Part shown: piece by piece, positions 9,278 to 17,997 of the stretch
How positions within the stretch are numbered: position 1 is the first letter of the stretch
How the letters are laid out: each line of letters opens with the position of its first letter
NCBI GenBank assembly: GCA_037127315.1
Contig: JBBBDQ010001156.1
Coordinates: 3,841,001-3,905,000, forward strand
DNA from: Ascarosepion bandense
Lineage: Eukaryota; Mollusca; Cephalopoda; Sepiida; Sepiidae
Length of the DNA stretch: 64,000 nucleotides
Direction of reading: 5' to 3'
The notes under the pieces: generated by a model
Database searches by the model: none
The model's input: only the letters and a program-made list of their open reading frames with translations
What the model was told of the DNA's origin: nothing
Program-made: the position numbers and the translations under genes

Positions 9278-11335
9278 ATGGCCGACTCAAGTCGGTCAGC
9301 TAGAAAAAAACTGATTTTCGACCCGCCCGGGAAGGGCCCGCCTGACAAAAATGAAGAGTCCTATCCCCCTCTAAAGGATTCAAAAAAGCAAAATTATGAG
9401 ACCAAGAATAAGGTGGCCGAGAATGGCCAAAAGTCTACGGCAAATGACAAGGCGAAAAGTACCAGAAACAAAAACAAAGATGCTGAGGCCGGGGTGTCGC
9501 CCGATTGCTGGAAGTCCCCACCTAGTTGCATTATAAACATAGCGGAGTTTCTGGAGATATCTAAAGGTTTCGACCATCTTTTGAAAGATGACGGACTTTT
9601 GGAAAACCCCCAGGAATTACAAAAGTTTGAAAAGAGAATGGTGTCGGTCTTCGTGGTGGACAAGCGTTCGCGCAAAATTTGTCGCTCCACGAAAGACACA
9701 GTGATCCGATCACTGGTGTCCCTAGGGGTTAGGCCCCAAAGAATAATAAAAGGACCAGCCTTTTTCAATTGGGACGTACTGCTGCCCACACCGGAAGATT
9801 GCATGGATGCAGTAAGTAGAGAATTGATAACTGATGACCTAATCCTGAGAACAGAATATGAAGGCCGTAGGAGGACCAACGTAGCAGTATATGAGGTGCC
9901 TCCTCAGGTTGTCGGCGAACACCTGGCCTCTTATTTTAAAAAATATGGTCAGATACTCGCAGCCTCTTCTGACAACCTGAACGGGGGATGGACATTCGAC
10001 ATACTGAGCGATAAAGAAGCCTTCGACTCCATCCCCAACTGCTTGGATTATTGCGGCCGGAAAATGCCGGTCATAGTGACCGGCCGAAAACCAACTTGCT
10101 GGAAGTGCGGGCAGACTGGTCACCTGTCCTCTTCCTGCCCAGAGAAGAAGGCCTCTGGTGATCCGGCCGCCGTCGACCAAAATACCCCTAAGCCTGACAA
10201 CCGTAGTTCCGCAACGCCTGTAATGGGCCTAGCAGTGGCACGGCCCGGTGTCTCACAAACACCGGGTGGGTCTCGGCCCCCATCCTCCCAAATTCCGAAG
10301 CCTGCCGCAAGTGTGGTCAAGGACAAGGATGAGGGAGTATGGCATGTCGTTGCTAGAGGCAAAGGGAAGATCCGAGCAGCGGTGCCTCAGTCCCCTGAAA
10401 CTCCTAGGGATGACACCGACAGTCCCACTCCCTCTGGCAGCTCTAAAGGCGACGTCCCGGCGGTGCATTTAGACAGGCCTTTGAGTGAGATTCAAAAAAA
10501 AGCGGAACCGAATTGGGAAAAAATCGTCCAGCTGCGAAAATTAAAGAAAGACCTAGAGAAGAAGAAATCAACAAATTTAGCAGCTCCCCACTCTTCCGTC
10601 TCCGCCCCGTCTTCTCCCTCCCGGAAAAAAACCATGCCCCCCCCTCCCATGACAAAGTCTCTGACCACTTCCCCGTCGAAAATGACCACCTTCAAAAAGC
10701 ATTCCCCAGTCTCTTCTCGTATCCCTTCCACTCCTGCTTCTCCCGATGTCTCACCCACTCCCACCCCAACACCTAATCCTTCTCTCTCTCCTCACAAGTC
10801 TAAAAGACAAAGAAGCCCTGAAGTAGCGTCTGGTGAGGAAAAAAGAAAGAAAATGAAACCTCCTTTCAATCTCGGTGAAGAAGTTTGCCGAGTTTCTGCA
10901 GAAACAGCTCAAAAGGCGCTGAGCCATTCAAAGCGCTTAAAAACTTTAATTTCATTTAAAAAAGTACACGACAAAGATGTCGAAGATCCGCGCAATTTCC
11001 CAAACGCCAAGAGGATCTTGACGGTCGTGCGGTCTGGCGCTGGTACTAGACAAATATGGACTATGTTAGGGGAGGCGAATGATTCGTTTGCTACGAACCC
11101 TCCCCTTTCTTATTTCCATGATGAGGACAATGCAAATTTGCAGCAGTTTTGTTCTGGGAGGACCCCGGTTTATGTTCACCCCTCCCTTTACAGAGCGTTG
11201 AAACTAACGTTTCCCCTGGACATTGGCGGCCTGTCCTATGATGGCACTATCAAAAGTGAAATGGGTCTCGGCTCAATGGGACGGGCTGTCGGTGTCCTGT
11301 CACCGGACATGTTCGGAACAGTTCCTCAACCCTAA
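9278..11335 (+). CDS. LINE ORF1 protein, RNA-binding, CCHC type (copy C)
   Basis: 685 residues, intact, same domain order as the copy B protein: RRM-like sequence, zinc knuckle starting at C274 (CWKCGQTGH), Pro/Ser/Thr-rich stretch, basic cluster, conserved C-terminus. Differences from copy B fall in blocks. Residues ~30-60, the stretch around 165-250, and ~405-610 differ, often at third codon positions. The block after the zinc knuckle and the last ~60 residues are almost identical. The retained reading frame despite many silent changes indicates that ORF1 was under coding constraint in both lineages. Confidence 0.85.
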   Translation: MADSSRSARKKLIFDPPGKGPPDKNEESYPPLKDSKKQNYETKNKVAENGQKSTANDKAKSTRNKNKDAEAGVSPDCWKSPPSCIINIAEFLEISKGFDHLLKDDGLLENPQELQKFEKRMVSVFVVDKRSRKICRSTKDTVIRSLVSLGVRPQRIIKGPAFFNWDVLLPTPEDCMDAVSRELITDDLILRTEYEGRRRTNVAVYEVPPQVVGEHLASYFKKYGQILAASSDNLNGGWTFDILSDKEAFDSIPNCLDYCGRKMPVIVTGRKPTCWKCGQTGHLSSSCPEKKASGDPAAVDQNTPKPDNRSSATPVMGLAVARPGVSQTPGGSRPPSSQIPKPAASVVKDKDEGVWHVVARGKGKIRAAVPQSPETPRDDTDSPTPSGSSKGDVPAVHLDRPLSEIQKKAEPNWEKIVQLRKLKKDLEKKKSTNLAAPHSSVSAPSSPSRKKTMPPPPMTKSLTTSPSKMTTFKKHSPVSSRIPSTPASPDVSPTPTPTPNPSLSPHKSKRQRSPEVASGEEKRKKMKPPFNLGEEVCRVSAETAQKALSHSKRLKTLISFKKVHDKDVEDPRNFPNAKRILTVVRSGAGTRQIWTMLGEANDSFATNPPLSYFHDEDNANLQQFCSGRTPVYVHPSLYRALKLTFPLDIGGLSYDGTIKSEMGLGSMGRAVGVLSPDMFGTVPQP

Positions 11336-11346
11336 TCGGACTGATA

Positions 11347-12336
11347 ATGGCTCTCTGGTTAGCAAGTATGAATGCCCGGGGGCTGAGGTCTGAGTCTCGG
11401 AGGGTGAGACTCCTTCATGATCTCCAGCGCCTCGGGGTGGATGTTTGTTGTTTGCAGGAGACCCGGTTTTTTGCTGGCGACTATGAGGGCATACTGTCTA
11501 GGGATTACGATCTCTATTCAGCATGTTTTGATGGTCGGTCTAGAGGTGTTTCCTGGCTAGTGAGCAAGTCTTTGGGTGCGGCGTGTGCGCTTGTCTTCGC
11601 GGATCCAGCGGGCAGGATTTGTGTGCTGGATATTACCATAAAGGAGAAGTCTTTTCGCCTCATTGGGGTTTATGCGCCCAATGTCCATGCGGAGCGTCCT
11701 GCTTTGTTTCGGCAGCTCGAGTCGTTCTTTGGAACATCGAGGCGGGTAATTTTAGCGGGGGATTGGAATGCCGTCCTTGACCCTGAGAAGGATCGTATAG
11801 GAGAAAGATCGGGTACTAACAACCCGGATGTGAAACCATTTCGGGAATTTATCGACAGGAATGATCTTGTCGATAAATACCGAAATGAACACCCCCGGGA
11901 GGTAGTGTGGACTTGGACTAATAGGGGCAGCTCGGATTCGAAGGTACGCGCAAGCTACCTCGACCGAGTCCTAGTTAGGAGAGTCGACGTAGGGCTCTTA
12001 GGTTGTCCAAGTTTCCATTCGATAGTTTACACGGATCATAGGCTCGTCCGGGTTCGTGTAAACTTAGATAAGCCTAAGGTTAAGTTGGCTGGCTACTGGA
12101 AATTGAACGCGTCATTATTTGATAGCCAAGATTTCCAGCACCAGCTTTTACTAACACTAAAGCGGGAACTGACGGGGGCTGTGGTTGGGAATAAGTGGTG
12201 GGATACACTTAAATCCAAAATTAGGTCGTTTGCTGCCGACTATAGCCGTCGGCTCAACTTAGCTAATTTAGCGGCGCAATCGACGTTAGAGAAAAAGTTG
12301 ATCGGGCAGTTAAATCCCGTAATAGTGGGGACGTAG
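11347..12336 (+). CDS. LINE ORF2, N-terminal endonuclease part (copy C)
   Basis: 329 residues: the APE-type endonuclease (N9, E38, GDWN, TDHR) and the GYWKLN segment. By eye it is identical to copy B through about residue 317. An A run near 12292-12296 has five A instead of six, which shifts the frame and ends the protein at 12336. The reverse transcriptase continues in another frame from about 12297. A homopolymer indel of this kind can be a real mutation or a long-read assembly error. Confidence 0.85.
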   Translation: MALWLASMNARGLRSESRRVRLLHDLQRLGVDVCCLQETRFFAGDYEGILSRDYDLYSACFDGRSRGVSWLVSKSLGAACALVFADPAGRICVLDITIKEKSFRLIGVYAPNVHAERPALFRQLESFFGTSRRVILAGDWNAVLDPEKDRIGERSGTNNPDVKPFREFIDRNDLVDKYRNEHPREVVWTWTNRGSSDSKVRASYLDRVLVRRVDVGLLGCPSFHSIVYTDHRLVRVRVNLDKPKVKLAGYWKLNASLFDSQDFQHQLLLTLKRELTGAVVGNKWWDTLKSKIRSFAADYSRRLNLANLAAQSTLEKKLIGQLNPVIVGT

Positions 12337-12362
12337 CCTTAGCTAGGGCCGAGCTGGCCTCC

Positions 12363-14807
12363 TTGGCTATCAAGAAGGATCAAGCTCTGGTAGTTAGGGC
12401 TAGGTTAAAAAGAATGTCTTCTGAGGCAACGAATATGGCCGCAGAATTGCGTGCAGAGGAAGCTAGGCAAGCAGCCAATCGGCATATCAAGGACATCACA
12501 TTGCCGGATGGTCGTACCGTGACTTCAGACGTGGGTATATGTGGAGCTTTTCGGGATTACTTCCAGGATCTTTTCACCAGGGAGCCCGGTCTGAGCTCTG
12601 CTCAGTTCGACACCTATTTGGCTGACTTTCCCCGCCTCTCGGCGGCTGAAGCGGCTAGGTGCGAGGGGCCCATAACAGAGTCGGAAATCTGGGATGCGCT
12701 GAAGTTGGTTGGCCGGGACAAAACTCCAGGTTTGGATGGTCTTCCCTACGAACTGTACTTGAGGCAGTCGTCCGTTCTTGTTCCTCTGCTGGCTCTTGTT
12801 TATAACAACTGGATGAAGCAGGGGTCTATACCTCGACGCTTCACCAGGGGTGTAATCAAGTTGCTTCGCAAGAGCAAGAGCGGTGGGGGTGGCATAGATA
12901 ATTATCGGCCTTTAACGATGTTAAATACTGACTTAAAGATTTTTGCCAAGATCTTGGCCGGCCGTTTGCAGGCTGTCCTCTCTAGTCTGATTGGCCCCGA
13001 GCAGACTTGTGCTGTGAAGGGCAGGACTATTCAGGACAACCTTCATTTGGTACGCCTGTTCATCGAGAAAACCGACACCGAAGCCGCGCTGATCAATTTG
13101 GATCAGTCCAAGGCATTCGATAGGGTTGACCATCGTTTCTTGGAGTCTGTCCTTTCCGCCGCCGGTTTCGGGCCGTACTTTCGCTCCTGGATCCGACTGC
13201 TGTATGAGTCCCCCGGTGCGCTGGTGGAAGTGAATGGGGTAAGATCGAAGCCCTTCACTTTATCTCGCTCCATTCGTCAAGGTTGTCCACTTTCGCCTTT
13301 GCTGTACGTTCTTGCGTTGGAGCCATTCCTTCGCAAGTTAAAGGCGAATCCGGTCCTTCGCGGAATTTCCGTACCTGGTGCTACCACCTCGGCCAGGTAC
13401 TCCGCCTATGCTGACGACGTTTCGGTTTTTGTGTCGAGCAAAGCCGAGATTGACGAAGTCAGCAAAGAAATCAGATGCTATGAGACGGTGACAGGGGCCA
13501 AGATCAATCGCGATAAGTCTGTTGGCTTGCGATTGGGTGCGTGGAAGGGAGTTTCTCTTCCCGGACCTTTCCTCTGGACGGACGGGCCGATCAAGATTCT
13601 CGGCGTCTTTTTCGGTCCTGATCTCCAGTTGGAAATGAATTGGTCGGAGGTTCGAGAGAAGGCCGAGGGCGCAGTTCGTCTGTGGACTCGGAGGAGGCTC
13701 TCCTTAAAGGGGAGGGCGGAAGTATGTGCTTCGCACATCTACCCGATTCTCCTTTACCGACTCTCGGTACTTCCTGTCCCGTGTGCCATTCGTTTGGGTT
13801 TAATTCAGCTCTTGTTCTCCTTCCTTTGGGGAGAAGGCAAGTCTCCCAAGGTACGTCGCGAGATCTGTTGCCTGCATCCATCTGAGGGCGGTCTGGGCAT
13901 GCCTAGCGTTGAGATTCGTCAACACACGCTTCGCATTAGATTCCTGGATCGAATGTGTATGCTGGAGGATGAGAACGGCGCCCTCGTTCAAGAGGACGTC
14001 CATAAAAACTTTCCATCCCTGAGAAGTGTGCATTTGTCGGAGGAGGAGGCCGGCCGTACTCCTCGTGGCGAGTGCTCCTTCTATAAAGAATGTCGTTTGG
14101 CTCTCCAGTTTCTCTTGCGGGCTACGGATGGCCTCTCCAACGCCCAATCGTTGTCTCTTAGGGCATTATATCGGGTTTTAGTTAGGGGGGCCGTTCAAGA
14201 TGAACTGATTGGCGAGCTCGGGCTTACGAAGCAGGAGGCTCGCTCCATATGGCCTTGGGCGCCTGGGTTGAAATGTCTCACTAACGATGAGGCATCACTC
14301 ACCTGGCTGATGATTCGAAAGGCTCTCTGGGTAGGCAAGAGGCTTCATGCAGCGGGCCTAACACCAAAATCAACCTGCGTGCGTTGTGGGCTGACGACGG
14401 AAACCGTCGATCATGCCTTCTTCCACTGCAGTGTTGTTGCTCCGTTGTGTAAGTTTCTTGAAGACCTCATGGTTCGTATGCTGCGTGGAAAGTTCTTTGT
14501 CCTTGAGGCTAGTTCTGTTTGTAGCAATGTCGTACCTCCGTTATCTAGGGCTGAGCACTATGTGCTCTTTTGCTTACTAGGTGTTATGCGAATCGTGATT
14601 TGGACGACGCGACAGAAGGAATTCTATGGTGATGAGAAGTTTACCTCTTCCCAACTGATCTTGTTCTTTAAGCATCAGCTTAAAGTCAAGATCAGGACGG
14701 AAAGGAAACGACTCACTCCATCTGAATTTGGCAAAAGGTGGGTGAGTCTTGCGCGATTCTGTCGAGTGAAAGGTGCTGACCTGGAGTGGTTGTTTGATGC
14801 TGGTTAG
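12363..14807 (+). CDS. LINE ORF2, reverse transcriptase to C-terminus (copy C)
   Basis: 814 residues from the first ATG in frame; the frame is open upstream to the deletion near 12296, so the ATG is not a real start. It contains the complete reverse transcriptase: TPGLDGLPYEL, INLDQSKAFDRVDH, IRQGCPLSPLLY, SAYADDVSVF and IKILGVFFG. It then continues without a break to the C-terminal CX2C...HX3HC motif (residues ~672-690 of this fragment) and the stop. This is the intact version of the region broken in copy B. Together with 11347-12336 it accounts for the whole ORF2. Confidence 0.85.
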   Translation: MAIKKDQALVVRARLKRMSSEATNMAAELRAEEARQAANRHIKDITLPDGRTVTSDVGICGAFRDYFQDLFTREPGLSSAQFDTYLADFPRLSAAEAARCEGPITESEIWDALKLVGRDKTPGLDGLPYELYLRQSSVLVPLLALVYNNWMKQGSIPRRFTRGVIKLLRKSKSGGGGIDNYRPLTMLNTDLKIFAKILAGRLQAVLSSLIGPEQTCAVKGRTIQDNLHLVRLFIEKTDTEAALINLDQSKAFDRVDHRFLESVLSAAGFGPYFRSWIRLLYESPGALVEVNGVRSKPFTLSRSIRQGCPLSPLLYVLALEPFLRKLKANPVLRGISVPGATTSARYSAYADDVSVFVSSKAEIDEVSKEIRCYETVTGAKINRDKSVGLRLGAWKGVSLPGPFLWTDGPIKILGVFFGPDLQLEMNWSEVREKAEGAVRLWTRRRLSLKGRAEVCASHIYPILLYRLSVLPVPCAIRLGLIQLLFSFLWGEGKSPKVRREICCLHPSEGGLGMPSVEIRQHTLRIRFLDRMCMLEDENGALVQEDVHKNFPSLRSVHLSEEEAGRTPRGECSFYKECRLALQFLLRATDGLSNAQSLSLRALYRVLVRGAVQDELIGELGLTKQEARSIWPWAPGLKCLTNDEASLTWLMIRKALWVGKRLHAAGLTPKSTCVRCGLTTETVDHAFFHCSVVAPLCKFLEDLMVRMLRGKFFVLEASSVCSNVVPPLSRAEHYVLFCLLGVMRIVIWTTRQKEFYGDEKFTSSQLILFFKHQLKVKIRTERKRLTPSEFGKRWVSLARFCRVKGADLEWLFDAG

Positions 14808-15549
14808 GCATCAGGATATTGGGTGTGCTGGGCTGAACATGTGCACCCCGTCCCTGTTAGGTTAGTGTAGGGAAACTTTGATTTTTTCTGTTTTTGGCTT
14901 CAATGTTAACTTAGCTAGGTTATGATTGCTCATTGGCCCCCTTTTCTTTTTGTCCCCTATTTTTCTTTAGTTTAACCCCCCTTCCCTTCCCACCTTAGGT
15001 GTTCAACAATGTTAGTTCCCCGGTGGATGCGTGGCGACTTTCGTTATTTTTCAAGTGTGTTTTTCGTTTTTTGTTATGATGTTTAAATCCGTGAGTGATT
15101 GTGTGAGTGACTGCTGATCGGACATATGGTATTATATTTATAAAGCCACGCATTATGTTTCGTCCGGGGAAGTGATTTTGCTGTCACAATATTAGAGTAG
15201 TGGGGGGCTTTTATTACTAATACGATTTTGTTTAGTTTCTTGTACATATATTACTTTCATTGTATAAAATCATTGGGGAATTTTAAATGTTGTTATTTTC
15301 TGCCCATGCCCTCCACTGAAAATTGTACATATGGGAGTTAAGTAGGACTACATAGAGAACCTGAGGTATTATGGTGGACGTGGTAAGAATGGTAAGTAAA
15401 AATGTGGTTTTATGGTGAAAGGTTATTGTAAGCGTGTCAGGGTCAACGAAAGTGAATAGCTAAGTTAAATTAGGACAGTTGATGACCAGCCTTTCCCCAT
15501 CCCCGTATTAGGCCTTGTGCCACATTTGTACTTCAGTACAATAAATAAT
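14808..15549 (+). other. 3' UTR of LINE copy C
   Basis: Same tail as copies A and B, with AATAAA at 15540-15545. Slightly more diverged from A and B than they are from each other (for example around 14880-14900 and 15290-15310). Confidence 0.75.
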
Positions 15550-15816
15550 GAAGTTCTTGGGAAGTTCTTAGGAGTTCTTAGAAGTTCTAGAGAGTTCTTT
15601 AAAGTTCTATTGGAGTTCAGTAGAATTATTAGTTCCAGTTTGGACATAGTTGGTCTAAGGCAGTTGATATTAGTCGGCAGTTATCCGAATACTAAGGAGT
15701 CAGCTTACAGTGGAAGATTACCAAGTTCTTAAAATTTGGGGTGCGTTAAGTGGATTAGCAACCGCAACCGACATAGCACGATTATAACCTTCAGTGCGAA
15801 AACTACTCCACAACAC
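15550..15816 (+). repeat. Target repeat interrupted by the LINE array (right part)
   Basis: Starts at the junction 11-mer and continues with degenerate AGTTCTTAG-like units (to ~15617), then unique-looking sequence to CTCCACAACAC. The reverse complement of 36255-36584 matches it through its whole length and also extends past the junction (TTAACTCGA before GAAGTTCTTGG). So this is a ~330-bp repeat that the LINE array split. The other half should lie upstream of the window. Confidence 0.75.
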
Positions 15817-16213
15817 CAAGTAAAACATTGGTTAGGTTTTTCATCTTTTTTTCCCTTTTCTGCATTATGTTTAAGAAGAAACTGCTATGCCATCTTTCAA
15901 TCAGATCTCATGTCAAATCTGGTCTACTGTCTAAATGGCGGGGTTGTTAGCCTCTTTCTCAAATTCAATGAGAATCATGTTCGTTTTATTTTCCGTCATT
16001 AGTTCTAGTTATAAAGGGCATTTTTACTTTCACTTTTTTTCAAAGTAGAATCCATTTATGATTTACACAACGTGATCTGCACAATTCTCAGTAAAGAGCG
16101 TTTATCATCATTATGAACAATATAATCAGACTATTTTTAACGTCATTTTCACATCAGGATTATTGCGATCATGATCACTCTATAGCATACATTAGCTTTG
16201 AAAATTGCTAGAA
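15817..16213 (+). other. No recognised feature
   Basis: AT-rich DNA between the target repeat and the LTR-like sequence. One 88-codon open frame (15736-16002) has no family resemblance I can see and overlaps the repeat; I do not call it a gene. Confidence 0.4.
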
Positions 16214-16418
16214 TGTTATGGGGAACTCACCTGTCTAAGGATAGTGGACTATCCCTCCTAATATAAGCAACAGTGTAGCGAGAAGTCAGTAAGAAAATAT
16301 GAGTCAGCGACCTGGCAAGTTACACTAAGTTACTACGGTGATAATACAAGGTTCCCACTAGTAGGTCGAACCAAAGGGACCGACATACAACGTACAGTCT
16401 TCTATGTTGTACTCAACA
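16214..16418 (+). mobile_element. Putative short LTR
   Basis: Begins TGTTATGGGG and ends CTCAACA, with AATATAAGC as a possible TATA box (~16259). It is followed at once by CTGCGACGAGGATTCGAAC, which resembles a tRNA primer-binding site. That is the order LTR then primer-binding site. No gag or pol follows; a 43-bp satellite does. Called from structure only. Confidence 0.4.
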
Positions 16419-16424
16419 ACAAAT

Positions 16425-17268
16425 CTGCGACGAGGATTCGAACAAACTTCACGTGTGCACAACAAATTGGCGACGGGGATTCGAACAAACTTCACGTGTC
16501 CACAACAATTTGGCAACGAGGATTCCAACAACCTTCACGTGTCCACAACAATTTGGCAACGAGGATTCCAACAAACTTCACGTGTCCACAACAATTTGGC
16601 AACGAGGATTCCAACAACCTTCACGTGTCCACAACAATTTGGCGACGAGGATTCCAACAAACTTCACGTGTCCACAACAATTTAGCAACGAAGATTCCAA
16701 CAAACTTCACGTGTCCACAACAATTTGGCAAGGAGGATTCCAACAAACTTCACGTGTCCACAACAATTTGGCGACGAGGATTCCAACAAACTTCACGTGT
16801 CCACAACAATTTGGCAACGAGGATTCCAACAAACTTCACGTGTCCACAACAATTTGGCAACGAGGATTCCAACAAACTTCACGTGTCCACAACAATTTGG
16901 CGACGAGGATTCTAATAAACTCCACGTGACCACAACACTTGGCAACGAGGATTAGAACAAACTTCACGTGTCCACGACAACTTGGCAAAGAGGTTTCGAA
17001 CAATCTCCACGTGTCACCACAATTTTGGCAAACTTTACGTGTCCACAACAATTTGGCGACGAGAATTCGAACAAACTTCATGTGTTCATAACAACTTCGT
17101 GACAAGGATTCGAAAAAACTTCACGTGTCCACAACTTGGCGCCGAGGATTCGATCACACTTCACGTGTTCACAACAATTTTGCGACGAGGAATCGGACAA
17201 ACTTTACATGTCCATAACAACTTGGTGACAGGGATTCGAACAAACTTCACGCGTCTACAACATAGAAG
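16425..17268 (+). repeat. 43-bp satellite array
   Basis: About 19 tandem units of 43 bp; the period is clear at 16561 to 16604. A unit reads CACGTGTCCACAACAATTTG then GCAACGAGGATTCCAACAAACTT. Central units are nearly uniform and edge units are degraded, as expected from unequal exchange. Edge units carry GATTCGAAC where central ones have GATTCCAAC. CACGTG (an E-box-like palindrome) occurs once per unit. Because 43 is not a multiple of three, all three frames read through; these are not proteins. Confidence 0.9.
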
Positions 17269-17688
17269 ATATTTGGAAATACAGTAAAGTGGATTCTTAT
17301 TATTTTTTCCACGTTTCTGAGTCTAGTATTTTTTTTAGACTGGCTAATAAAGCAATGAATTATGTCGGAATTTGTACTTGGATCGCCGATTCTCCCTTCT
17401 GCGCTGGCAATCGTTTCGCTACAGATATGGCCTTTAATGTTATTAGAAACAATATTATTAGCAATGTATTTGATATTGTTTAATATCATAAATCTCTGGA
17501 ACTTTCCATAACATAATCCGTTACCATTTGTTACATTACGATAAACTTTCAGAGCAGACATTTACTAGAAATCGAAAACTTTGTGTTTATAAAACCTGAT
17601 TTGGCATCGTTTAGACTGAGGGTTCGCAGGTTCGAATAAAACCTATTTTCATAGCAAAGTTTCTCAAAAAATACTGAAGCCGGTAGAG

Positions 17689-17691
<3 letters not shown>
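17269..17691 (+). other. No recognised feature
   Basis: Ordinary AT-rich DNA with no family resemblance I can detect. Confidence 0.4.
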
Positions 17692-17738
<47 letters not shown>

Positions 17739-17772
17739 TGTAATGGTTGTTACAATGTTTTTAAATTCATAG

Positions 17773-17843
17773 TATCACTACACACAAATTTTTCATGTTT
17801 CGAAGCCAGCCCATTATGTTTTTGGCTTCTTCCTCAGGTGATA
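17773..17843 (-). ncRNA. Hammerhead-ribozyme-like motif
   Basis: On the minus strand: helix I strand TATCAC (17838-17843), CTGAGGA (17831-17837), helix II GAAGCC/GGCTTC (17824-17829 with 17802-17807), GAAAC (17797-17801), helix III ACA/TGT, A at the cleavage position (17779), then helix I partner GTGATA (17773-17778). All three helices pair. One extra A lies before helix II. The layout is that of a type I hammerhead with a short helix III. Confidence 0.5.
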
Positions 17844-17997
17844 TTTTGGAAATGAGAATTATTTAGTTGAAAAGCCAGTTTATTTGTGTTGGATTTTTAA
17901 TTTTTGGGTGTTAGAGGGGTTGGTCTGTATTTTGAGTTCTGTTGACCTTTTTAAGGTCTTAGGGTTAAGTTTTTGTTTTTGGCAGAGTTCAGGATAG

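Larger units (their letters stand above)
8230..15549 (+). mobile_element. Tx1/L1-type non-LTR retrotransposon, copy C (7.3 kb)
   Basis: Second full-length copy with the same plan as copy B. ORF2 and the 3' UTR are nearly identical to copy B, while the leader and parts of ORF1 differ clearly. ORF2 has a single one-base deletion in an A run near 12292-12296. Its 3' boundary is visible as a true element/flank junction: after GAAGTTCTTGG the sequence leaves the LINE and continues as a different repeat (15550-15816). Confidence 0.85.

Noticed and set aside
16404..16955. Long overlapping ORFs (up to 158 codons) in all three plus frames
   Set aside because: They are the translation of the 43-bp satellite; 43 is not a multiple of three, so any frame free of stops gives a repeating pseudo-protein.
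16425..17268. CRISPR-like regular repeat pattern
   Set aside because: The 43-bp units are contiguous with no variable spacers, and the context is eukaryotic.
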